A stretch of 64,000 nucleotides of DNA from Desulfofustis sp. PB-SRB1 (GTDB taxonomy: Bacteria; Desulfobacterota; Desulfobulbia; Desulfobulbales; Desulfocapsaceae). Where the stretch lies: contig JAEQMT010000010.1 in NCBI GenBank assembly GCA_016722945.1, positions 699,765 to 763,764 on the forward strand. Direction: 5' to 3'. Positions 1 to 9,114 of this stretch are shown in pieces. The translations under genes were made by a program, and so were the position numbers. The notes beneath the pieces are model-generated. The model had not been told where the DNA came from and searched no databases. It saw nothing but the letters and a program-made list of their open reading frames with translations. The first letter of the stretch is position 1. The number at the start of each line of letters is the position of its first letter.

Positions 1-302
1 AGTTCGCGGATATAGGAGCCGCCTATCGCCTTGAAGCGGCCGTAGGTATCACGGGCGCGATCAGCGGAATGGATATACATCGCGATAAAGAAAATGGTGA
101 TCAGTACTGCCGTTGACACCACAATGGCAATGCTCAGGCCGATGACAAACAAAATGGCGGAAACCAGCCCCGAGAACAGGGCCACGATGCCGCCGCCCAG
201 GCCGCCCTCATTGGAGCCTGCTACCAAGGCAATGAGAATAAAGACGATCAGTAAAATCGCCCCGGATTGGATCAGCGGATTCTTGAAATCATTATTGTTC
301 AT
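1..302 (-). CDS. Small membrane protein, truncated by the window edge
   Basis: About 100 N-terminal residues are visible; the 3' end lies outside the window. The ATG at 302 is preceded by an AGGAGC ribosome-binding site at a good distance. The protein has a short polar start, a hydrophobic segment, a glycine-rich stretch (EGGLGGG) and then a long hydrophobic region that should form one or two more membrane helices, followed by a basic tail (RARDTYGRF). I do not recognise the family. It lies 100 bp downstream of the M48 protease on the same strand and may be cotranscribed with it. Confidence 0.6.
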   Translation of the reverse strand, partial: MNNNDFKNPLIQSGAILLIVFILIALVAGSNEGGLGGGIVALFSGLVSAILFVIGLSIAIVVSTAVLITIFFIAMYIHSADRARDTYGRFKAIGGSYIRE

Positions 303-402
303 GGCATGCTCCTCTGGGTGTGGTGGGTTAGCGCTCAGAGAACTCTTATCGACTCACTGTAACTAATAGTGGTGCAACTTTCCACCATTGAGTTGTCCAG
401 AT

Positions 403-1647
403 TCATTTTCCATCCACCGACAGCTTGTTAAGAGCGCAAATCCTGGCATCTACCGGCGGATGGCTGTAGTGGCTGTAGACCATAGCCGGATGAGGGGTGA
501 GGTTGGAGAGGTTTTCCCGGCTCAATATTTTCAACCCTTCGATAAGGGCGTTACGGTCGTCGGTGGTCGTTGCGCTGAATCTGTCCGCCTCGAATTCAAA
601 ACGGCGCGACAATGCATTGCTGATCAGATCAGTGACTATGGAAATAGGCGAATAGAGCATAGTAAAAATGACCATGCCGCCAGCGATGGAAGGCGTCATA
701 CCAAGTGCTGCAAAGGGGCCCGGTATGGTTACCATGAGTGAGAAAAGATAGAGCATGAAACCGGACTGCAGGATGGCAACCGCTCCCAGTTTCCAGATAT
801 GATGTTTCTTGTAGTGGCCCATCTCATGGGCAAGCACCGCCAGAATCTGCTGGTTAGTGAGTTTTTCCAGCAGGGTATCGAATAAGACGATCTTTTTGGC
901 ATGGCCGATGCCCGCGAAAAATGCGTTGAGCCGGCTGGAGCGTTTGGAACCGTCCATGGCGTAGATCCCCTGTATCCGAAAGTTCTGCCGGCAGGCATAG
1001 CCTTGCAGCAATTGGGTGAGTTCTTCGTTTGCCAGGGGAGTGAAGGTGTTGAACAGCGGCATGATAACGGTGGGTACCAGGTATTGCATGAAGACGGTAA
1101 AGCCGATCATTGCCAGCCAGCAATAGAGCCAACCGAGTCCGCCGAAACTGGTAAAGAGCCAGATAACGCCAATCAGCAGAGGGACGCCGATGATGGTAAC
1201 GACCAGAGCGGCCTTGATCTTGTCCATGATAAAGGTGGCGACGGTGGTGCGGTTGAAGCCGTAGCGCGTTTCCAGGACGAAGGTTCTGAACCAGCCAAAG
1301 GGAAGGCTGATAAAAGTCGAAGCCAGCAACAGCAGCCCGATAAAGAGCAGGGCGTGGAGGTAGATGGAGTCGCTCACGCTGGTGCTTAATTTTTGCAGCA
1401 GGGAGAAACCGCCGACGCCCATAAAAATCAGCAGGATCACCACCGAACAGGTGGTTTCGACAATGGAGCAGATGGTTGATTGTCTGGTGTAGTGCTGGGA
1501 GCGCTGGTACTCTTCGTCGTCATAAATATCGCTCACCGCGGGTGGCGGGGTTCGGCCAAGGGCGGCGAGGTTCAGCAGGGAGATTCCCACCGAAAAGAGA
1601 TAGTTACCGATGATGGCGCCTAAGATCAGAACAAACCAGATATCCAT
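403..1647 (-). CDS. M48-family membrane zinc metallopeptidase (Ste24/CaaX protease 1-like)
   Basis: A 414-residue integral membrane protease. The zinc motif HEMGH is followed by basic residues (YKKHHIW), and a downstream FEFEADRFSA supplies the third zinc ligand, as in M48A (Ste24-type) peptidases. Several hydrophobic segments precede the motif. The reading frame opens at a TTG one codon upstream, but ATG 1647 is the more likely start. It follows nuoN by 78 bp on the same strand, so it could be the last gene of the complex I transcript; a role in membrane-protein quality control is an inference. The length fits the family. Confidence 0.85.
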   Translation of the reverse strand: MDIWFVLILGAIIGNYLFSVGISLLNLAALGRTPPPAVSDIYDDEEYQRSQHYTRQSTICSIVETTCSVVILLIFMGVGGFSLLQKLSTSVSDSIYLHALLFIGLLLLASTFISLPFGWFRTFVLETRYGFNRTTVATFIMDKIKAALVVTIIGVPLLIGVIWLFTSFGGLGWLYCWLAMIGFTVFMQYLVPTVIMPLFNTFTPLANEELTQLLQGYACRQNFRIQGIYAMDGSKRSSRLNAFFAGIGHAKKIVLFDTLLEKLTNQQILAVLAHEMGHYKKHHIWKLGAVAILQSGFMLYLFSLMVTIPGPFAALGMTPSIAGGMVIFTMLYSPISIVTDLISNALSRRFEFEADRFSATTTDDRNALIEGLKILSRENLSNLTPHPAMVYSHYSHPPVDARICALNKLSVDGK

Positions 1648-1725
1648 CAATGGCGCCGGGTCGGCCTCCCACGAAATTTGTACGGCGCCATCACCATATT
1701 CCGGCCTGCCGGTGCCGGCGGGCGC

Positions 1726-3144
1726 CTACAATATGGCGCCGATGGCGGATGCGGAGATCGCCAGAAACGGGGCCGGCGCCACGCCCATGGCAATGATGAT
1801 AATCAACAGAGCCACCGAGGTGAAAGAAATCGCCGCTGACTGGGCCGGCATCGCCTCGCTGCTGGTTTCCTGATCGGTGCAATAGGCGGCGCGGACGATG
1901 GACAGATAGTAGTAAATGGCGATAGCGGTGTTGATGGCGGCCAGGATGACGGCAATAAGGTAGCCGTCTTTTAAGCCGTTATAAAGCACCATGAATTTGC
2001 CGGTAAAGCCCACGAATGGCGGGATGCCGGCAAGGGCGAACAAGCCGATGGTAAGCGTTAAGGCAAGCAGCGGGGAGCGCTGGTAGAGGCCGTTGAAGCT
2101 CTGTATTTCGAGGTTGCGGCCATCCGGGGTAAGACTGCAGATGACCAGAAAACAGGCAAGGGTCATGACCGCGTAGCCGACAATATAATAGAGTGCCAGG
2201 GCGTAGCCGTTTTCCTGAAAGGTGATCAGGGCGAACAGCACGAACCCGGCGTGCGAGATGCCGGAAAACCCCAAGAGCCGTTTCACATCCTTTTGCGCCA
2301 GGGCGGAGAGATTACCGTAAAACATCGAGCCCACCGCAAGCACCAGCAGCAGGTTTGCCACCATCTCACCATCGGCACTGATCATCGCCACCAGCCGGAT
2401 CATCAGGGCGGCGGCGGCGATTTTGGGAACGGCGGCGATAAAGGCGGTGGTCTCGTTGGCGGCGCCCTCATACACATCGGGCACCCAGAAGTGAAAGGGG
2501 AAGATGGCCAGCTTGTAGAAAAAGGAGACCAGAATCATCAACATCCCCACCAGGGCGGCGGGCTGGTTGTACAATTTGTCGAGACCGGCGATGATGTCGC
2601 TCAGATAGGTGGAGCCGGTCAGCCCGAAGATATAGCTCATGCCAAAGAGCATAAAGGCCGTTGCCATCACCCCGAAGAGCAGATACTTCATGCCCGCTTC
2701 CATCTGGATGCCGTCCGCCGCCGGGCTGCGCATGGACACCATGATGTAAACCGCGAAACTGGAAAGTTCCAGGGCCACGAAGATGGCCAGCAGTTCCACC
2801 GAGGAGACCAGCATCATCAGCCCCAGTACGCCGATGAACAGAAACATGTAATATTCCGCCGTAACATCTTCTCTGATGCCGCCGCCGCTGGGTGAGAAGA
2901 GGATTACCGCGAGGGTGGCGGAGGCGATCAGCACCTTGAAGAGCTGTGAGAAGATATCGACGCTATAGGCGCCGAAAAAGAGCGTACCGTTTTGTTTCAG
3001 GGCAAGCACACTGGTCAGAAACACCAGGGTGGTGAGGATCACAACCAGGCTGCGCAGGGTATCTCGCTTTGGTGTGCCGAGGCTTACCGCGAAAAGCACC
3101 AGACTGCCCATAAGCAGGATCAGTTCGGGAAGAAATAGTGTCAT
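1726..3144 (-). CDS. nuoN: NADH-quinone oxidoreductase subunit N
   Basis: A 472-residue polytopic antiporter-like subunit of the complex I membrane arm, close to the usual NuoN length. Conserved features are the helix-5 glutamate (LAIFVALELSSF), the helix-7 lysine preceding a proline-rich kink (FYKLAIFPFHFWVPD), and a distal FAGIPPFVGF-like motif (FALAGIPPFVGFTGKF). It is the last nuo gene, 35 bp after nuoM. It is expected to translocate protons coupled to quinone reduction in the inner membrane. Confidence 0.93.
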   Translation of the reverse strand: MTLFLPELILLMGSLVLFAVSLGTPKRDTLRSLVVILTTLVFLTSVLALKQNGTLFFGAYSVDIFSQLFKVLIASATLAVILFSPSGGGIREDVTAEYYMFLFIGVLGLMMLVSSVELLAIFVALELSSFAVYIMVSMRSPAADGIQMEAGMKYLLFGVMATAFMLFGMSYIFGLTGSTYLSDIIAGLDKLYNQPAALVGMLMILVSFFYKLAIFPFHFWVPDVYEGAANETTAFIAAVPKIAAAALMIRLVAMISADGEMVANLLLVLAVGSMFYGNLSALAQKDVKRLLGFSGISHAGFVLFALITFQENGYALALYYIVGYAVMTLACFLVICSLTPDGRNLEIQSFNGLYQRSPLLALTLTIGLFALAGIPPFVGFTGKFMVLYNGLKDGYLIAVILAAINTAIAIYYYLSIVRAAYCTDQETSSEAMPAQSAAISFTSVALLIIIIAMGVAPAPFLAISASAIGAIL

Positions 3145-3179
3145 GGCTTATCTATGCCCGGTTTCGGTCAGGGTATGCA

Positions 3180-4697
3180 TTAGTGCACCAGGGTGGCGGC
3201 GAGCATCTCGCTCTTATGGGCGGCAAGATCGGCCAGCAATTCGACCACGCTCACATCGATCATCGCAAGAAACGGCTTCGGGCCCAGGCCGATCCACAGG
3301 ACAAACAGCAGAAACGGAGCCAGGGTGACGATTTCCCGGGTATTGAGATCGGTGAGATACGATTGGTCGGGATTGTTGGCGCCGCCCCAGATCACCTTCT
3401 GCAACATCCGCAACATATAGGCGGCGGCCAGCACGGCGCCGGGAATGGCGGCCAGGGCCAGGGTGAGATCAAATTCAAAGGTGCCGGCCAGGATGAGAAA
3501 TTCACCCACAAAACTGTTGGTTCCCGGAAAGCCGAACGAGGAGAGCGAGAAAAAGGCGAGAAAGGTGACGAACACCGGCATGTACTGGCCGACCCCGCTG
3601 GAGACGTGCAGATCACGGCTGTGGGTGCGTTCATAGATCATCCCGACGCAAAGAAACAGCGCCCCGGTGGTGATGCCGTGATTGACCATCTGTAAAATGG
3701 CGCCTTCGATGCCCTGCTTGTTTAAGATAAAAATACCCAGGGTGACAAAGCCCATATGGCCCACTGATGAGTAGGCGATCAATTTTTTCATATCCTGCTG
3801 GGCCAGCGCGGTCAGCCCGCCGTAGATGATGCCGGCAATGGAGAGCCACAGCACGTAGGGCATCAAGTAGAAGGTGGCATCGGGGACGATGGGCAGGGCA
3901 AAGCGTAAAAACCCGTAGGTTCCCATTTTCAGCAGAATGGAGGCAAGAATCACCGAGCCGGCGGTGGGTGCTTCAACATGGGCGGCGGGCAGCCAGGTGT
4001 GGAAGGGAAACATCGGCACCTTGATGGCAAAGGCCAGGAAAAATGCGAGAAAAATCAGGATCTGTGCGCTGAGTGCATACGGCTGCCACATCATATCGGG
4101 AATGTAAAACGAGAAATCGTTCTGCCAGGCCAGCCAGATAATCGCCACAAGCAGAAGGATGGAGCCCGCCAGGGTATATAAAAAGAACTTGATGGAGGCG
4201 TACACCTTGCGCGGCCCCCCCCAGATGGCGATGATCAGATACATGGGAATCAGCATCGCCTCCCAGAGGATGTAGAACAGCACGAAATCAAGGGCCACGA
4301 AGACCCCGATCATGGCCGTTTCCATGATCAGCAAACAGATCATGAATGGCTTGACCCGTTTTTTGATGTAAGACCATGAGGCGAGCACGCAAAAGGGCAT
4401 GATGAGCGCGGTCATCACCACCAGCAGGATGGAAATGCCGTCTACACCCACCGTGTAGTTGATGTCAAGAGAGGGTATCCAGCGATAGCTCTCGCCGAAT
4501 TGAAACGCCGCCGTGGAGTTGTCGAAGCCGATGACAAGAGCAATGGAAAGCAGGGCGACGAGACCGGTGGCCGCCAGGGAGACGATGCGGCACTGTTCGT
4601 CGCTTTTTACCGGCAGCAGGATGAAACTGCCCACAAGCGGCAGAAACACCATGGCGCTGAGCAGCGGGAAACCGGGATTGAGAAGCAGTTGATCCAT
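3180..4697 (-). CDS. nuoM: NADH-quinone oxidoreductase subunit M
   Basis: A 505-residue antiporter-like proton-channel subunit. The helix-5 glutamate (FYILWEAMLIPMYL), the helix-7 lysine (FAIKVPMFPFHTWLP) and the helix-8 lysine (ILLKMGTYGFLRF) are all in place, and the late FGFPGTNSFVGEF motif is typical of NuoM. The frame extends upstream to a TTG at 4724 inside the preceding gene; ATG 4697 gives the usual N-terminus (MDQLLLNPGFPLL). It lies 19 bp downstream of the NuoL-like gene in the nuo operon. Confidence 0.93.
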   Translation of the reverse strand: MDQLLLNPGFPLLSAMVFLPLVGSFILLPVKSDEQCRIVSLAATGLVALLSIALVIGFDNSTAAFQFGESYRWIPSLDINYTVGVDGISILLVVMTALIMPFCVLASWSYIKKRVKPFMICLLIMETAMIGVFVALDFVLFYILWEAMLIPMYLIIAIWGGPRKVYASIKFFLYTLAGSILLLVAIIWLAWQNDFSFYIPDMMWQPYALSAQILIFLAFFLAFAIKVPMFPFHTWLPAAHVEAPTAGSVILASILLKMGTYGFLRFALPIVPDATFYLMPYVLWLSIAGIIYGGLTALAQQDMKKLIAYSSVGHMGFVTLGIFILNKQGIEGAILQMVNHGITTGALFLCVGMIYERTHSRDLHVSSGVGQYMPVFVTFLAFFSLSSFGFPGTNSFVGEFLILAGTFEFDLTLALAAIPGAVLAAAYMLRMLQKVIWGGANNPDQSYLTDLNTREIVTLAPFLLFVLWIGLGPKPFLAMIDVSVVELLADLAAHKSEMLAATLVH

Positions 4698-4716
4698 TAT
4701 GTACTCTTGTAAGCGA

Positions 4717-6516
4717 TTAATCAATCCAGATATAGGTTATCAAGACGATGGCCACAAACGAGATAGCCAGACACAGGGTCTGCTGAATCTGTCCGCGTTG
4801 CAGCCATTTCGCCACGCCTCTGCCCACACCGCGCACCAACCGGGCGCTGCCGTCCACGATGCCGTCGATGCCGTGCCAGTCGAACCATCCCCAGAACCGG
4901 GCGGTGGTCATCAGGCTGGTGAGTCCCACCACCCGGTAGGCCTTGCCCCAGATTGTGTCAAACCATTGAATCGGGTGCACCGCCAGCCATAAAAACAGCC
5001 GGCCGCCGCGCCGGTAGAACCAGTCCAGATCGAGATAGATCCTATCCCGGCCGACCAGTTTTTTGTGGAAGAACCAGAAGGCCACCGCGGTAAAGGCAAG
5101 TATCTGCAGAGTTTCGCTGAGATGGTACAGATCATAGGGGTGGTAGAAGGCGATATCCTGGTTGGGCAGCATCGAGTAGAGAACCAGGGGATACACGCCG
5201 ATCACAAAACAGAGCAGCCCTGCCCCGATCATCGCCAGCTGCATGTTCCAGGGCGGATCGGCGGCGGCCTCGAAGCATTGACTGTCGAGCTTGGTTTCGC
5301 CGAAAAAGAGCAGGCTCGGCAAGCGCAGCCCGGCCACCAGGAAGGTACCGGCGGAGACCATGGTGAGCACAAATCCGGCCCAGAGGATATGGGCCTCATA
5401 GCTTGCCGCGATAATGATCGATTTGGAGACAAAGCCTGAAAAGAGTGGAAAGGCCGATACCGACACACCACCGATAATCATTGCCAGCATGGTCAGCGGC
5501 ATTTTGCGGTAGAGCCCGCCGAGGCTGGTGAATTTTGCGGTACCGGTGGTATGAATGATGGCGCCCGCCCCCATGAACAGCAATCCCTTGTACAAAATGT
5601 GGGCAAAAGCGTGGGCGGCGGCGCCGTTAATCGCCAGAGCGGTGCCGATGCCGACGCCTGCCACCATGTAGCCCACCTGAGAGATGATTTCCCAGCCGAG
5701 CAACCGGCGGATATCGTTTTCCAGCAGGGCGTAGATGATGCCTACCACGGCCATGACTACCCCCAGGATGATGAGGATATCAAAGCCGGCACAGGCCCGG
5801 GCCAGGGTGTAGATGGCCGTTTTGGTGGTAAAGGCGCACATGAAAACGGCGCCGGTGATGGTGGCCTTTGAATAGGCATCCGGCAGCCATGAGTGCAGCG
5901 GCACCACCGCGGCGTTGAGCATCAGCCCGGACATGATCAGCCAGGTGGACAGTGTTGCGTTGTCGTAGTCGAGCAGTTCAAAGGCGATGGAGCCGGTGGC
6001 CTGATAGCGCAGCACAAAGCCCATAAGCAGCAGCAGACCGCCAAAGGTGTGGACCAGGAGATAGCGCATGCCGGCGGCCGGGGCACCGGCGTCGTCCTTG
6101 TTGAACCAGACCAGAAAGGTGGAGGCAAAGGCCATCATCTCCCAGAATAGAAACAGGCTCAGATAATCGCCCGCATAGATGGCGCCGATGGAGCCGGCCA
6201 CGTAGAACCAGGCCGCCATATGCTGCCAGGCCTCTTTCACGTGGAGCCCGTAGATGGTGCCTAAAATGGCCATCAGCGCCATGATGAAGGCGAAGATGTT
6301 GGAGAGTGTATCGACCCGGCCGAAGACAAGCTGCCACTGCATGAAATTGAACTGGCCATAGGTGCCCTGATTGAATCCGAGATAAACGACCACCATAAAG
6401 GCGGCAATCGGCACCAGTATCAGATAGAGCCGGCGAAACGGCTCTTTGACAAGCGGCAGGAAGACGGCGCCGACAATAAAGAGCAGTGATGGATGCAGGA
6501 AGAAGCTAGTTGTCAT
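4717..6516 (-). CDS. NuoL-like antiporter subunit of complex I (long C-terminal extension)
   Basis: A 599-residue polytopic subunit of the proton-conducting antiporter family. It has the helix-5 glutamate (FLFWEMMAFAS), the HSWLPDAY motif and a helix-8 lysine (FTTKTAIYTLAR). Past residue ~490 a long amphipathic tail (DWFYRRGG..., DGSARLVRGVGRGVAKWL) ends in a final hydrophobic helix, as in NuoL with its transverse arm, so this is the best NuoL candidate of the operon. Unusually, the residue normally lysine in helix 7 is Asn201 (codon 5914-5916). The start overlaps the 82-aa gene by 11 bp. It could instead be annotated as an MrpA/D-type subunit. Confidence 0.82.
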   Translation of the reverse strand: MTTSFFLHPSLLFIVGAVFLPLVKEPFRRLYLILVPIAAFMVVVYLGFNQGTYGQFNFMQWQLVFGRVDTLSNIFAFIMALMAILGTIYGLHVKEAWQHMAAWFYVAGSIGAIYAGDYLSLFLFWEMMAFASTFLVWFNKDDAGAPAAGMRYLLVHTFGGLLLLMGFVLRYQATGSIAFELLDYDNATLSTWLIMSGLMLNAAVVPLHSWLPDAYSKATITGAVFMCAFTTKTAIYTLARACAGFDILIILGVVMAVVGIIYALLENDIRRLLGWEIISQVGYMVAGVGIGTALAINGAAAHAFAHILYKGLLFMGAGAIIHTTGTAKFTSLGGLYRKMPLTMLAMIIGGVSVSAFPLFSGFVSKSIIIAASYEAHILWAGFVLTMVSAGTFLVAGLRLPSLLFFGETKLDSQCFEAAADPPWNMQLAMIGAGLLCFVIGVYPLVLYSMLPNQDIAFYHPYDLYHLSETLQILAFTAVAFWFFHKKLVGRDRIYLDLDWFYRRGGRLFLWLAVHPIQWFDTIWGKAYRVVGLTSLMTTARFWGWFDWHGIDGIVDGSARLVRGVGRGVAKWLQRGQIQQTLCLAISFVAIVLITYIWID

Positions 6517-6754
6517 AGTAGTCTTCCTCCTGCTCGATGCCCGCTCTGCTGTACCAGCGGGCCACGAAGATCAGTACCACCGCCGAGACAATACCGAACA
6601 ACGACCAGAATGCCGGGATATAGTGTTCAAACCAGCTATGACCGTGGGAGGTGTCCACGGTCAGCGACCAGACGATGATCACGGCCACTGTCAGCACAAA
6701 GATGAGCCGCGCCGTGGTCGGCCTGTTTTTCAGATAATCGATTAGCTGAATCAT
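6506..6754 (-). CDS. Small two-helix membrane protein in the nuo operon
   Basis: An 82-residue protein with two hydrophobic segments (about residues 16-32 and 48-66) and an acidic C-terminus (EQEEDYYDN). It overlaps the upstream antiporter-like gene by 4 bp and the downstream NuoL-like gene by 11 bp, so it is almost certainly translationally coupled. I do not recognise a named family. By position it may be an accessory subunit or an assembly factor for the extra antiporter module. No cofactor-binding motifs are visible. Confidence 0.72.
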   Translation of the reverse strand: MIQLIDYLKNRPTTARLIFVLTVAVIIVWSLTVDTSHGHSWFEHYIPAFWSLFGIVSAVVLIFVARWYSRAGIEQEEDYYDN

Positions 6755-8241
6755 TGCATGCCCCCGATAACGGCGGTGACAAACTGCATCATAAAACCAG
6801 GATATATGCCGATAATCACCGAGATGGTGCAGGCGATCAGGATCGGGATCAGCATCGACAGCGGCGCCTCCTTGATGCCGCTCACTCCCGCGCTCGCCGG
6901 CCGTTTCCCAAAAAACGCCCGCAGGGTGATGGGGGCGAAATAGGCGGCGTTAAGCAGGGTGGAGGCGAGCAGGATGAGGACGATGCCGATCTGATGGGCC
7001 TCCACGGAGCCCACCAGCAGGTTCCATTTGGTGACGAAACCGGCCACCGGCGGCGCCCCGATCATCGATAGCGAGGCCACCGCAAAGGCCCCGAAGGTAA
7101 AGGGCATCACCTTGCCCAGCCCTTCCATGTCCGAGATGTCCTTACGATGGGCGGCCACATAGATGGCGCCGGCACAGAAAAACAGCGTGATCTTGGCAAA
7201 GGCGTGATTGACGATATGGATGAGTCCGCCCTGAATGGCGGCAGGCGTCAGCAGCGCCACCCCCATGATGATATAGCTCAACTGGCTCACCGTGGAGTAG
7301 GCGAGCCGCGCCTTGAGGTTGTCCTTGGAAAGGGCGATGATGGAGGCGGCGATAATGGTGAAGCCCACGAAATAAGCGGTGGGCACCCCCAGGTTGAGAT
7401 CCGCCATGAGATCAATGCCGAACACGTAGAGCATCACCCGGGTGGTGCAGAATACCCCGACCTTGACCACCGCCACCGCATGGAGTAGGGCGGAGACCGG
7501 AGTGGGAGCGACCATGGCGCCGGGCAGCCAGTGGTGAAAGGGCATGATCCCGTTTTTAGCAAAGCCGAACAGACAGAACACATAGAGCATGATGACCAGC
7601 CCCTTGCCGGTGTCGGCCGGGATAATGCCGGATGCAATGTTGGTGGCAAAATCAAGCGAGCCGGTGAGCACGTAGATGAGAATCATCGCCGGCAATAAAA
7701 AGGCCTTGGCGGTGAAGGTGAGATAGACCAGGTATTTACGGCCGCCGTCGTAGCCCTCCTTATCCTGATGATGGGCGACCAGCGGATAGGTGCAGACCGA
7801 GACAATCTCGTAGAACAGATACATGGTGAAGAGATTGTCGGAAAAGGCCACCCCGATGGCGCCGAAAATGGCGATGGCGAAACAGGCGTTGAACCGGGTC
7901 TGGGCATGTTCGCGCAGCCCCCGCATGTAGCCCATGGAATAAAATACCGCAATGGTCCACAGCGAAGAGGCGACCAGGGCGAAAATCATCGACATGGCGT
8001 CGGCCCGCAGGGTGACGCTGACGCCGTCGACGATGGTAAAGAGATCCAGAACGAGGATCTTGCCGCCGAGAACGGGTCGGATCAGCCACCCCACGCTGGC
8101 CAGCAGAAACAATGAGGCGACACAGGATATGGCCTCGCGCAGGTTTTCGTTATACCCCTTGATCATCACGCCGATGGCGCCGATGAGCGGGATCAGCAGG
8201 GCGACGAGCAGGACGGGGCTGGTGATTGTATTGGCATCCAT
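6751..8241 (-). CDS. Extra antiporter-like (MrpD/NuoM-type) subunit in the complex I operon
   Basis: A 496-residue polytopic protein of the proton-conducting transporter family. It keeps the helix-5 glutamate (FTMYLFYEIVSVCTYPL), a histidine pair (VAHHQDKEGY), the helix-7 lysine (FAKNGIMPFHHWLP) and the GAPPVAGFVTKW motif. It lacks the long C-terminal helix seen in NuoL. With the 599-aa protein, NuoM and NuoN this gives four antiporter-like subunits instead of three. It follows nuoK by 16 bp. MrpD-type naming is a family resemblance; membership of the complex is inferred from the operon. Confidence 0.85.
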   Translation of the reverse strand: MDANTITSPVLLVALLIPLIGAIGVMIKGYNENLREAISCVASLFLLASVGWLIRPVLGGKILVLDLFTIVDGVSVTLRADAMSMIFALVASSLWTIAVFYSMGYMRGLREHAQTRFNACFAIAIFGAIGVAFSDNLFTMYLFYEIVSVCTYPLVAHHQDKEGYDGGRKYLVYLTFTAKAFLLPAMILIYVLTGSLDFATNIASGIIPADTGKGLVIMLYVFCLFGFAKNGIMPFHHWLPGAMVAPTPVSALLHAVAVVKVGVFCTTRVMLYVFGIDLMADLNLGVPTAYFVGFTIIAASIIALSKDNLKARLAYSTVSQLSYIIMGVALLTPAAIQGGLIHIVNHAFAKITLFFCAGAIYVAAHRKDISDMEGLGKVMPFTFGAFAVASLSMIGAPPVAGFVTKWNLLVGSVEAHQIGIVLILLASTLLNAAYFAPITLRAFFGKRPASAGVSGIKEAPLSMLIPILIACTISVIIGIYPGFMMQFVTAVIGGMQ

Positions 8242-8257
8242 AGCTTCGTGCCGTCTC

Positions 8258-8587
8258 CTACCCGTTGAGGTTGACCATATCTTCGGAATCCACCGATCGA
8301 TAGCGGCGATACACCGCCACCACGATACTGAGCCCGATGGCCGCTTCGGCGGCGGCCACCGCCATGATAAACAGGGCGAAGATCTGGCCGACGGTGGGAT
8401 CCGGGGTGAGAAACCGGTTAAACGCCATGAAATTAATCGACACCCCGGCCAGCAGGAGTTCGGCGGCGATCAGCATACCGATCAGGGTGCGCCGGGCGAG
8501 CAGGCCGTAAATGCCGAGGCCGAACAGCATGGCGCCGAATACCAGGTAGGTGCCCAGGTACTGATGGATGACAAGAAGCTGCATCAC
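8258..8587 (-). CDS. nuoK: NADH-quinone oxidoreductase subunit K
   Basis: A 109-residue, three-helix subunit of the E-channel. Both conserved membrane glutamates are visible (GMLIAAELLLAG and AAAEAAIGLSI). The length is only slightly above the usual ~100. Its start overlaps the nuoJ stop by 4 bp (ATGA type). Confidence 0.94.
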   Translation of the reverse strand: MMQLLVIHQYLGTYLVFGAMLFGLGIYGLLARRTLIGMLIAAELLLAGVSINFMAFNRFLTPDPTVGQIFALFIMAVAAAEAAIGLSIVVAVYRRYRSVDSEDMVNLNG

Positions 8588-9114
8588 TGGTTCCTCCCGC
8601 CCCGGGCAATGACCACCGCGCCGATAATGGCGATGAGCAGAACCAGCGAAATCAGCTCGAATACCATCGAGTAGGTGGTGAGCAGTTCATGGCCGATCTG
8701 TTTTACCGAGCCCTCGTTGATCTTGTCGAATTGCTGCCAGTTGGTGGTGAGCGCCAGTCCGCTCATCCCGGCAAAAATGAGTGCGCCGACGGCAAAGCCG
8801 ATGGGCCCGGCCAGCACCGAGCCGGTGCCGCGCCGCTGCTTTTGCTCCGGTGAGGCGAGCATGATGGCAAAGGAGATGGTGACGCACACCGCTCCTACGT
8901 AGATGAGAATCTGCATCATCGCCATAAAGGGTGAGTTGAGAAAATAGTAGATCCCCGCCACCCCGGTAAAGCAGATAACCAGCCCGGACAAGGCCCGCAC
9001 CAGCCGGTCGGCGGTGGCGGCCAGCAACCCGCCGCAAAAGGTTACCACGATCATGAACAGAAAAATCAGTCCTACCAGGCCGTCGGCGCTGAACAGGCTG
9101 GGAGTCTCAATCAT
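8584..9114 (-). CDS. nuoJ: NADH-quinone oxidoreductase subunit J
   Basis: A 176-residue membrane subunit with about five helices. The helix-3 region reads YVGAVCVTISFAIML, matching the conserved YVGAVMVLFLFVIML-type segment that carries the pi-bulge; here threonine, isoleucine and serine replace some usual residues. The frame is open upstream to 9147, but ATG 9114 overlaps the nuoI stop (8 bp) and gives the standard N-terminus. It passes directly into nuoK. Confidence 0.92.
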   Translation of the reverse strand: MIETPSLFSADGLVGLIFLFMIVVTFCGGLLAATADRLVRALSGLVICFTGVAGIYYFLNSPFMAMMQILIYVGAVCVTISFAIMLASPEQKQRRGTGSVLAGPIGFAVGALIFAGMSGLALTTNWQQFDKINEGSVKQIGHELLTTYSMVFELISLVLLIAIIGAVVIARGGRNQ

